From: Chlamydomonas sphaeroides
Taxonomy: Eukaryota > Chlorophyta > Chlorophyceae > Chlamydomonadales > Chlamydomonadaceae
Assembly (NCBI GenBank): GCA_001662425.1
Contig: BDDC01000233.1
Coordinates: forward strand, 19,405-83,404
Reading direction: 5' to 3'
DNA length: 64,000 nt
Both the position numbers and the translations under genes were made by a program. The notes beneath the pieces were generated by a model that was given only the letters and a program-made list of their open reading frames with translations, did no database searches and was not told the origin of the DNA. This document shows positions 22,358-31,906 of the stretch, piece after piece. How positions within the stretch are numbered: position 1 is the stretch's first letter; each line of letters opens with the position of its first letter.

Positions 22358-23443
22358 ACGTCCGTCAACAGCACTTGCCCCGGCCCCTCTGCAATGCGGA
22401 CGCTCCTGTGCAGCGCTCTTGCGGCCCCTAGCAGCAGCGGCAGCAGCCATGGAGCAACCGACAGACGCACGTCGCAGCGGCGGCCGCAGCGCTGCAGGAG
22501 GGCTGCAGACCCTGCTGGCGGGTGACAGGAAGTCCCAGCAGCTGGCTCAGCTGAACAGATGTCCAGGAGGACCTCCCCACCCGCTCACCTTGGCCAGCGA
22601 ATGCGCGTGTCGGCCGGGGCAACCCGGCTCAGCGTTAATCCCTCATGGAATGTTTTGGTTGCCGTCAGTGGCGCTCACACCCTCAGCGGTATCCGCTGAC
22701 CGCAACGGCGTGCCCATATCCCCACGACAGCAGCTCCCTGCGCGTGCCAGCCTCCTTAACGGCCCGCTTCAACGTATCGGTGACCCTCGTGCATCGTCCC
22801 AGCGTTGCACGCCACTCCCGTCCATGGAGACGCCGCCAGACTCGGCTGAGCATCCATGCCAGTCCGTTAGCCAGTGCGCCCGGGTCAGTACACATCACAA
22901 TGAGCGCCGTCATGCGGTCAGATCAGTCGGGGAGGCGAGGAAACAGCAGGGGCTAGCATCAGCGCCGGTCGTCCGTCGGGTCAGGAGGGTCCTGGGTCGG
23001 GTTGGTGCGCGCGGGGACACTGCCATTAGAAGCTGCCATCATCATGGGTTCGGCACGTGAGCCGTGGGCCAGTGCAGCGACCTGCCTGGCGCTTTTGCCG
23101 CGGTCTGTGAGTGGGCGTGACGATGCAAAGGCCTGAGTGTGAGAGAGGGAGACTTGGCAGCGGCCAGTGCAGCGGGTGGCCGGTGGGAGGGCCTCCTGGG
23201 CTGGTGGTGGTAGCGTGGTACACAGTACTCAAGGGCCGGTGGTCTTGGCACTCTGGTGCCAGATACGCGCACATTAACCGTCGGCCGACCCTAGGGAGCG
23301 CCACTTGCTTCCCCTATCAGCAGTAGCACCCGCCGCTGTCGCGTACCCGGTCGAGCTGCAGCGTCCAGGTCAAATCTAGCCGACCTTTCTGTTCCGCGTG
23401 GCCGACGGGCGTGCGGGTCAGCCGGGTCAGCGCTGCTTGGCCC
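22358..23443. other. Intergenic between convergent RPS24 and Tudor-like gene
   Basis: No gene recognised. A segment at 22649-22760 shares wording with 23480-23605 (TGTTTTGGTTGCCG, then ACAACGGCG/GCAACGGCG, CAGCAGCT and GCTCCTT/GCCTCCTT in the same order), suggesting an old diverged repeat pair flanking this interval. Confidence 0.4.
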
Positions 23444-23448
23444 TTACA
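23444..23448 (-). terminator. Polyadenylation signal TGTAA (Tudor-like gene)
   Basis: TTACA on the plus strand, 471 nt past the stop of the minus-strand gene. It is the nearest copy I found. Confidence 0.6.
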
Positions 23449-23918
23449 TGGCCGGGTTAACGCGTGGCTTGCAACCCAAGTGTTTTGGTTGCCGCCAGCG
23501 CCGGTTGCCACCATTTGTATGTACTTCGGCGATCCACAACGGCGGCCCCACAACCCCACAGCAGCAGCTGGCTGCACTCTGGCTCGCTCCTTCGCGGCCA
23601 GTTCCCCGCACCCATTTAGCGAAGTGTCGCCAACCCCTTCAGAAGCGCCTCTGCTTCGCATCGCAGACGTCAACGAATAAGCGCCCCCCGGTCAGCACCC
23701 ATTCATATCCGCACCCGCGGCGGTTGCGCCGCTGTCAACATGCACCTGGCCCTGTCCGTGAACCCATCCTGCCCCAGCTCGTTGCGCCGCCGGCAGCGCG
23801 CCCCCGATCCACACGCCCCCTCCGCCAACCGCCTCTGCCCACACGCAGCCGTCGCTCCCCGTCCGGCGCCGCTTGCGCGGCTGCTGTCGCGAGGCTGCAG
23901 CCCGCCGGTGTGCAGCTC

Positions 23919-26900
23919 TCACTCGGAGATGTCGGTGGCCTCCGCCGAGTCGCTGCCCTCCTGCTCCTGCGTGCAAGGCCAGGTCGGCCCTCGTGTCTAA
24001 GTCAACAGTGTCAGCAGAACCTACACAGCCGAAACGTGGATGCATCTAAACAAGCAACATCAGATACGCGGGCCGGGCCGGGTCGGGGTGCGGGTTGAGC
24101 GAGCTGTGCAGCGGGGTGCGGGTGCAGAGGCTGGGGGTCGCCGCAGGGACACCAACTCACAGGGCCAGGCGCCCCACGCACCGGCCGCTTGGTCTGCTCC
24201 TCGAAGCTGGGCCAGTTCATGTTGACCAGCAGCGCCTGCGGGGCGAGGGCCGGCCGGGGCGGGTGAGTGCTGCGGGAGTAGCGGGTCTGGCCGGCCAGGA
24301 GGCTTTCGGAAGTGAGCGAGCTGGAAGGCAAGTGAGCCTGCATCACAGCCGCCAGGAGGCTGCCGCAGCTGGACTGGAGCGCTCAGTCGCGAGGGCGCTG
24401 CGCGGGCTCGCCCTCCCCGCCCCCGCCCTGCCTGGTGCAGCACGGTCTTCTCCGTGGCGTCGTGGAACGGCTCCACCACGGTCGCCCGCCACGTCTTCTC
24501 CTGCGGGCCGGAGGGGAACGCGGCGTCGGGTCACCGTCACCCTGGCGGGGGAGGCCAGCGTGTCCACTGCGCAGAGTCCTCCCGTACCAGCCTGCAGCCG
24601 CCCACACCCCAGCCCGCTCCTGCCACCAGCGCAAGCCCAACCCCCAGCCCGCTCGGTCCTCACGCACGACCCCCTGGGCGCCCCGCCTCTTGCCTTGGCG
24701 TCCGCCACAACGCGCAGCACGCCGCGCGACACCACGTGCACCACGCCGCCCACGTCCATCATGACGGCGCCGCGCTCGGGCTCGTTGGGGATGCCGCGCA
24801 GGCCGCCGAACGCAGTCACCACGCGCACCTGGACAGCGCGGTGGGACAGCGCACACGGGGCGGCGGCTGGGTTGCAGGGGCTTGCGGGCGTGGCAGGACC
24901 ACTGTGCACAGTGCTTGGCTCGACGTTACAGAGGCGAGGTGGGGAGCGTGAGGGGTGAGGGAGGGGCGCCGCGCCGCCGATGGCGTAGCGAGTGCGCGGG
25001 GCCAGCGAGTGCGCGCCGCCGCTCGACAGCTCAGCGTTGAGCGGCGTTGGTTTGCGGCTGGCCGCGGCCGCCGCCCTACCGTGAAGCCCCTGATGGTGAA
25101 GACGTACTCGTACATGGCGCCCTACCGTAAGGCCCCTGATGGTGAAGACGTACTCGTACATGGCGCCCTACCGTGAGGCCCCTGATGGTGAAGACGTNNN
25201 NNNNNNNNNNNNNNNNNNNNNNNNNNNNNNNNNNNNNNNNNNNNNNNNNNNNNNNNNNNNNNNNNNNNNNNNNNNNNNNNNNNNNNNNNNNNNNNNNNNN
25301 NNNNNNNNNNNNNNNNNNNNNNNNNNNNNNNNNNNNNNNNNNNNNNNNNNNNNNNNNNNNNNNNNNNNNNNNNNNNNNNNNNNNNNNNNNNNNNNNNNNN
25401 NNNNNNNNNNNNNNNNNNNNNNNNNNNNNNNNNNNNNNNNNNNNNNNNNNNNNNNNNNNNNNNNNNNNNNNNNNNNNNNNNNNNNNNNNNNNNNNNNNNN
25501 NNNNNNNNNNNNNNNNNNNNNNNNNNNNNNNNNNNNNNNNNNNNNNNNNNNNNNNNNNNNNNNNNNNNNNNNNNNNNNNNNNNNNNNNNNNNNNNNNNNN
25601 NNNNNNNNTCCTGATGGTGAAGATGTACTCGTACATGGCGCCCTACCGTGAGGCCCCTGATGGTGAAGACGTTCTCGTACATGGCGCCCTACCGTGAGGC
25701 CCCTGATGGTGAAGACGTTCTCGTACATGGCGCCCTACCGTGAGGCCCCTGATGGTGAAGACGTACTCGTACATGGCGCCCTACCGTGAGGCCCCTGATG
25801 GTGAAGACGTACTCGTACATGGCGCCCTTCCACTCGTCCTTGCTGGCGGGCCGCAGGTCTGACCGGCGGCAGCGGGCGGACGCGGCGGCAGCACCAGTCA
25901 AGCGGGCATCTCGGCAAGGGGCCGGCACGCCTGCTCTTGGCGGTTGTGCATGCAGCGCGCCCCGCGCGGCCTCTATCTCACCGTGGGCCTTCATGAAGGC
26001 GTTCCAGAACGCGCCCATGTTGTTTTCGCGGAACTGGCGGGGGCGGGGCAGGGCCGCGGCAGGCGAGGCTGGACACGTGGGCCTAGGGCAGCACATGCGC
26101 CCGAGCGACGCCCGCAACGGCACCCCCACCCGCACCATGAGCGGCGTGAGGACGCCCGTCAGCACCACGCTGCGCCCCGCGTAGCCGCGCTTCAGGTCGT
26201 CGGCCGTGAAGTGGCGGGCCATGTAGGTCAGCACGCCGCAGCAGGCGGCGGCGGCGTCTGAGGGGGCCAGCGAGCGGGAGGAGCGCAGGGGGCGTCGGGG
26301 CCAGAAAGGCTCCTAGCGCCGAGAGCCGGCTGGGGCAGAGAGCCGCTGGGGCACAGGGAGTTGCGGTGCTGAGGGCCGCGTCAGCCAACAGCCAGGGGAG
26401 TAGGGCGGAGTTGCGGTGACGGGCAGCGCCGCGACTGCGCACCCGTGAAGTGCGCCACGCCGAGAGAGCACTTGGGCGGCGCGCGCGCCAAGGGGGAGCC
26501 GATGGCTGCAGCCGCGGCGGCCGCAACCGCGGACAGCCCCGCTGCGGGCGCGGCCGACGGCCCCGCCGCGGACGGCCCCGCGGCGGCTTGCGGCGCCGCG
26601 GCAAGCGCTGCGGGCGCGGCTTGCGGTGCCGCGGCGGGCGCGGCGGACGGCGCCGCGGCGGGCGCGGCGGACGGCGCCGCGGCGGGCGAGGCCCCGGGCG
26701 CGGCGGTGGACTTGCGCGCCTGCGGCTTCGCGGGCGACTTGGCCGGCGTGGGCTGCGGCGGTGTGTGTGCTGGAGTCAAGCGGGCGCTTTCGGGGCTTTG
26801 GCTTAATAAAGGAACACGGCGGGCCCCGTCACTGGTCCTGTATCCGTGTGGCGGGCTGCCATGGTGGGACGCACAGCGGACGTAGTGGGCGGCCAGAGCG

Positions 26901-27561
26901 GCTTACCTTTTGGGCCGACGCGGGAGCGGACGCCGGCGTCTTCGCCGCTGCAGGTGTCGCCTTCTTGCGCGCAGCCTTGGCGGCGGGGGAGGGCTTGACC
27001 TTGGTGGCCGTCGTCTTGCGGAGGGCCAGTGGGGAGCCCGTAGCACCCGCGCTGGCTCGTGTCGTGCGGCCCGCCGGCTGGCCCTCGGCTAGCTTGGCGC
27101 CGGCGCTGGTGGGCGCCTTGGGCGCTGCAGACTTGGCGGGCGCCTTTGCCGGGGGCGACTTGGCACCGGTCTGCGTAGCGGCCGGCTTTCTGGCGGACCT
27201 GGCGGGCGCCTTTGCCGCGGGCGACTTGGCTGGGGCCGGGGGCGCTGACTTGCGTGACCTAGTCGCGCCGTCCTCCTTGACCAGGTGCTTCTTGAGCTCG
27301 GCTGTCTCGGGTGAGGGGTGCACGGGGTCAGGCGGTGGCGGTGCAGCTGCCGCTACCGTTCAAACAGCCTCTCAGGACAGCAGGGACCGCGCCAGAGGCC
27401 TCACCAGCGGACATGGTCTCACTGTCGCCATCCTCGTAGGTCACATTGTAGCACTGCGGCTTGGCGCGAGGGCCGAGATATTTGGCAACCCCCTTGAACC
27501 AGGCTAGTGCGCCGTCGTCGCCCACGAATTGCTTCCTGACTGTGCAGCCATCGTGCTCCAT
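23919..27561 (-). CDS. Tudor-like / basic-linker protein of unknown function
   Basis: Exons: 27561-27405, 27301-26907, 26752-26443, 26257-26130, 26033-25982, 25858-25785, 24828-24694, 24500-24432, 24235-24182, 23966-23919; phases agree, about 473 aa. Residues 1-52 look like a Tudor/agenet-type barrel (WFKGVAKYLG, YNVTYEDGDSET), a fold that reads methylated or chromatin ligands. Residues 53-290 are a Lys/Ala/Pro-rich linker with AKSPAAKAPA-like repeats resembling histone H1 tails. The C-terminal 180 residues (ARHFTADDLKRGYAGRS, FRENNMGAFWNAFMKAH, AFGGLRGIPNEPERGAV, WRATVVEPFHDATEKTVL) are non-repetitive and look conserved, but I do not recognise the family. The composition suggests a nuclear, chromatin-associated protein (inference). 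Two introns use GC donors (24693-24692 and 24431-24430). Intron 6 holds a 46-bp minisatellite made from the exon end before it. Confidence 0.65.
25072..25829 (-). repeat. 46-bp minisatellite derived from an exon end and its splice donor
   Basis: On the minus strand the unit reads GTAGGGCGCCATGTACGAGT, then ACGTCTTCACC and ATCAGGGGCCTCACG. The first copy (25829-25785) is the end of the sixth coding exon (AMYEYVFTIRGLT). Near-identical copies then run through the intron across the assembly gap to about 25072, roughly 15-16 units if the gap is filled with repeats. Copies differ by single bases (ACGTTCTC/ACGTACTC, GTAAGG/GTGAGG). Confidence 0.95.
25198..25608. other. Assembly gap (411 N)
   Basis: Run of N inside the 46-bp minisatellite, which probably caused the assembly to fail. 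The true copy number is unknown. Confidence 1.
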
Positions 27562-28117
27562 TCTAGAGCACGCGTCCGCCTGTCGCTGCGATAAGAGCTA
27601 GACGAGGTCAACGGTGACCTGAGGAGGCAGCCGCGTGCGAATTACGGGGAGGCGCGGCAAAAGTTGACCAAAATTTGGTTCTCAAAACTCGAGGCGGGTT
27701 GAGGATCTTTAGTAGTGCAATGTTGTAAATGACAAAGTAGCACTGCGGTCTTGGGCAAGCACGACAGCTGAGTGAAGCTTTCGAGGTTTCGTGTCTCCCC
27801 TTCAATCTCAGTCCTTTGCGCTCAGCCCGCCCGCCCCCGTGCGCGCAGCCTAGCCCCTGCGGTTTGCAAAGCACAGCCCGCCGTGCCTTTACTAGAGCTG
27901 GCCCTGCTTGTGGGCCAGGGCTGACGGGGTGCGGGTAGGAGTTAGGGCCCGCCGCGGCAGCCGGTAAAAGCGGGGTCGGGGGTGGGGGGATGCCGGGTAC
28001 CGAGCCACCGATAGCACGACTGATCAAATAACGCCCCGATACGGTGGTATCTATAAGTGACAGTGCACAATCCCTACACTGCAAACGCCGCGAACGTTCT
28101 TCTCAAGCGCGGCAAAA
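27562..28117. promoter_or_regulatory. Bidirectional promoter between Tudor-like gene and thioredoxin
   Basis: 556 bp between two divergent start codons. The part at about 27655-27740 is AT-richer than the surroundings (runs such as AAAATTTGG). Core promoters and 5' UTRs of both genes must lie here. No TATA box could be assigned with confidence. Confidence 0.6.
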
Positions 28118-30301
28118 ATGCTTGCATTAGGGCGGCGCCCTCTATGCGCAGCGCAGCGCGGCAAACAGCAACGTTCAGCGAGCATTGCTTGCGTCAAACC
28201 CAGCCGCGCCACGCGGCTGTCAGTCCGCGCAGATGGCCTGCTTGAGAACGCGGTGTCTGCAGCTGTCGGAGCTGACATCACAGGCTCTGCTTCCAGCGTT
28301 TCTAGCGTCGCAAGCGTCTCTATGGACGGCGACGTCAAAGTCCCTTGGCACAAGAAGCCATGCAGTGAGTGGGCCGTTGTGCGGCACAGCGTGACTTATG
28401 CTGCCAGCGCACTGGCTGCCGGTCGCAGTATGCCTCGGCAGAACTAGCGCGCGTTCCCAGCCCACGACGCCGACACCCGCTATCAGGCGTTTCAAACTGG
28501 CTGCGCGTCACGCGTCTGCTCACGGCCAGCCGTGTCCAGCAGCACCCCACAGCCACCCCACGCCAGGCATCGGACCGCTCCATTGTTTCTTCCTCACGCC
28601 CACGCCGCAGCCTTCAAGGACGTCACCAGCGTGGCTGAGCTGGAGGCTGCCGTGTCGCCCGCCAACAACGGCGGCCGCCTCACCATGGTGGACTTCTACG
28701 CCGGCAAGTCGGCGCCGGGACGCGGCAGCCAAGGGGGCCGCACGGGGATACGCTAGCGCCCTCTGCAGGCCTTGTCAGGACTGGCCTGCCCGGCTGGCCT
28801 GCCCGGCCGTCAGCGACCTCAACCGCAAAGGGCCCGGCAATCCTCACCCTGCGCTGCCGCGACGTCGCTCCCCCTCCCCGTCCCCTCCGCGCGCTTAGGC
28901 CCTCCGTTCCATACCCGTGATGGGCTCGAGCCGTCGCGCCCATACTGCGCCAGGCTGTGCCCTGCGCTCTGTGCCCCGTCCGCCACCGTTCTCCCTACGC
29001 CGCGGCTGCTGCGGCACTGCCGTGCCCACCCTCGCCCCGCCCGCCCGCCCGCCCGCCCGCCCCTCCACGCACACTCAACTGCGCAGGCTGGTGCGCCAGC
29101 TGCAAGAGCTCCTTCCCCGCGCTCTGCCGCATCCCCACCAACGAGTTCCTGGCAAAGCACTTTCAGTTCGTCAAGTGCAACATCGAGGTGCGCCGGCGGG
29201 CGGGGCGGGGCGGCCGATGATGATGGCGAGGTTACGTCATTGGCAGACCAGTGTATGTGTGCGGGGATGCTTATGCATACCTGATGCGTGCGCCCAGCAC
29301 AAGCACCGCCGGTAGCTGACGATGCCGCCTCTCCGCCCCCGCCTGCTGGCCGGTCAGGAGGGGGACCTGGCGTCGTACATCAAGAAGAAGGGCGTGCGTG
29401 GCATTCCGCACGTGAGAATGAGGGCCGCCGCCGGGCGGGGCGGGGCCCGGGTCGGCAGCGAAGCGCGGCCATGGGCCATCCCTGAGGCGGCCGTCGCTGG
29501 CCTAGGCGGGGTCCGAGGCGCGTTGCGGCGGGCAGCAAGTTCAGGCCGTAGCCCATGGCTGGCCGGGTCGAGCCCCTGCGCCGCCCAACCCCTGCAGCTC
29601 CCTTCCTCCCACCCAGCTCTCCTGGCACGGCCGTCCACCCGTGCGCCCCTCTATGCTCACACCCCACCCCCACCCTCTCGCGCCGCCTTTTCCCCCACCC
29701 ACTCACGCCGGCCCCGCTCTCGCGCCGGAGCTGGCACACGAGCTTGCCTGTCCCGCGGTCGTCACAATGTTCTCCCCCCGGGTCTCAACCGCAGGTGCTG
29801 ATCTTCGACATAGACGGCTCCAACCTCATCGGCATGGGCGCCTCCTTCAAGAAGCTGGAGGTGGGAGGGCGGCAGAAGAGCCCGAGCACCCTGGGATTGG
29901 GCGGGGGCCGCTACTGAGGCGGCTCCGGACGCACGGACCCCCCTGCACTGCGCTGGGCTGGAACGTGGGAGGCGGCGGCATGCTCGCTCCTGCTGACATG
30001 GTCTTGCACCCCCGCCCCCTGCCCCGCCCTGCGTGTCGCGATGTGGGCAGGTGCTGCGGAAGAACCTCGACTTCATCGTGAGTGGCGCAGCTGGGCAGCT
30101 GGCAGGAAGCTGCAGGGCGCAGCTGGCAAGAAGCTGGGGGCCGCAGCTGGAAGGCTGAAGTGTTAACCGGCTGGCGCAGCTGGGAGGGCATGCTCCGCCC
30201 AATAGCGCGCTCGCTCCCTGCCCATGCAGGCCAAGGCCAACGAGGCGGGCGGCGCCAAGGACTTCGTGCTGGACCCCAACGGCTTCGTCGTCGACAGGTA
30301 G
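28118..30301 (+). CDS. Chloroplast thioredoxin-like protein, ACHT type
   Basis: Thiol-disulfide oxidoreductase; ACHT proteins link the redox state of plastid target enzymes to 2-Cys peroxiredoxin. Exons: 28118-28364, 28611-28703, 29087-29187, 29358-29411, 29795-29860, 30051-30077, 30230-30301; phases agree, 219 aa. The first 60 or so residues are rich in Arg, Ser and Ala with few acids, as in a plastid transit peptide. The thioredoxin fold follows: MVDFYAGWCASCKSSFPALC with catalytic Cys116 and Cys119 (WCASC instead of WCGPC) and an extra Cys shortly after, then the cis-Pro loop GVRGIPHVLIFD. The WCASC codons are only joined correctly if intron 2 starts with GC (GCAAGT at 28704), a GC-AG intron. 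The ATG context GGCAAAAATG is like that of RPS24. The C-terminal helix is followed by a short Gly-Ala-rich tail. Confidence 0.87.
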
Positions 30302-30303
30302 TC

Positions 30304-30319
30304 GTCGTACGCGTACGAC
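30304..30319. repeat. 16-bp perfect palindrome just after the thioredoxin stop
   Basis: GTCGTACGCGTACGAC equals its own reverse complement and begins 3 nt after the TAG, in the 3' UTR. Confidence 0.9.
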
Positions 30320-30934
30320 AAATTGTACGGCAGGTCAACGGGGGGCAGTCCGTCGTGCGCGAGGCGTGCGGACGCTTGCTCGGCCGCACCATTGTACGGT
30401 AGGAGCAGAGACGGCTGCAGGGCAGCCGCGATTGTTGTTGATGGCGGCTTGCAGTAGTCCGGGGCATAGCTTCCGGACGGTTGTACACTGGCGGTTGGAG
30501 GTTCGGAACGGCCGTGCGAATGTCGTGGGGTGTGCCTCCGAACTTGAAAGCGATCAAGGCCTTGCTTTGTGCAGTGCCTGCATTGCGGGGCGCGGGCTGC
30601 GGAGCGGCGGCTTGAGGTATTCTTTGCTGTCGGGCCCAGTGGCGGCGGATGCGTGTTGACCCGCTTCGAGCGCCCGCACGGGGCTCTGCCAGGCGGGGGC
30701 GCTGCGCTGATGCGTGCGGGCCCTGGCCGGAGGCCCCGCGCAATAATAGAAGAGATTGCCGCAGTCGGCATGACAAGCCGGACATGTATCTTACTGCGCT
30801 AATAAATAAAGCATGCATGGCTGAGTGCTGTGGGCTCGCATGCGTGTGTGGTGTAGCCGCTGCCAGGAGCCAGCTGGCGCGTTGGGTGGGGAAGGCAGGG
30901 CGGTGCGGGGTGCGGTGCGGGGGTGCGGCCCGCA

Positions 30935-30939
30935 TGTAA
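30935..30939 (+). terminator. Candidate polyadenylation signal TGTAA (thioredoxin)
   Basis: First TGTAA found after the stop codon, giving a 3' UTR of about 650 nt. Confidence 0.6.
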
Positions 30940-31277
30940 GAGAGCAGGGCGTCGCGGCGTGGCTGCCCTCCCCCCTTCGCCGCGTCTCGAGTCACAGGGA
31001 CCCGAGGCGTGCCGGCCTGTAGTACAGTTGGCAGCGGCAGAGGGGAGGCCTCCTGGGTGGCGAGCACCCCATGCAGCCTTCGTTCTCACAGGCAACCTGC
31101 CCTCTCTGCACATGGGGTGTCAGGAGGAACCAGCGTGGAAGTCAGGGTAGGGTGCTGGCATCCGTCCCATGACTGTGGGTAGTGGAGTCGTACGGGCAGC
31201 GTCACGGGGCGTATCGCACCGTAGGCACCTAGAGCGGACGGAGCAGGACGCACGCAGCAGAGGCCGTCCCTCATAGC

Positions 31278-31282
31278 TTACA
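31278..31282 (-). terminator. Polyadenylation signal TGTAA (HAT-repeat gene)
   Basis: TTACA on the plus strand, 625 nt past the stop of the minus-strand gene. The two convergent transcripts would end about 340 bp apart. Confidence 0.6.
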
Positions 31283-31906
31283 ACACCACCATGCGCCGGC
31301 CACAGCAGCACAGCTGGTGGCCACAGCTGGTGCCGGCGCCTGCGGCCCGACTTCATGCGCTCGGCTCCCGGCCTCGACGGCGCAGCCCGGCGGAGCCTGC
31401 GCCGCCGAGAGCGCCAGAAGCCCTCCCATGACCTCCACCGGTACCACACCTAGCCTACACAAGCCAAAACACGGAGCACAGCACTGCTGGCACGAACCCA
31501 CGGAGCGGCAGCAGCAGCGCAACACAAACAGCCCTGCCCGCGCCCCCCTGCACTACCGGGCGAGGGCCCGCATGCACGTGCAAGGCGGCCACGCCAGCGC
31601 CCCCGCCATGGAGCCTACACCGCCCACCTCAAGCTTTCGGCGGCACCCACCAACCCACACCGCCGCCTGCCGCAGCCATGGCCGCCGACGTGCCACCCAT
31701 CGCAGCCTTGCTTGCTCTCGCGCTCTCTCGTTCTAACAGCCGCCAGCGAATAACCTGCCCTGTGCTCCGTCCCCGCCTGGCCTTGCCGCAGCCCAGCCCC
31801 TACCCTGCCCTACCCCACCCTGCCCAGCCCCAACGAAAGCCGTTCCTGCCTCTCACAAGGCCCATCCGAGCACGCCACAGGCGAAGCCCGCGCTCAGCCC
31901 CTCGCA

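Noticed and set aside
29847..31067. 406-codon antisense frame over the thioredoxin 3' exons
   Set aside because: It is antisense to confirmed exons and 3' UTR, with no recognisable domain; long chance frames are common at this GC content.
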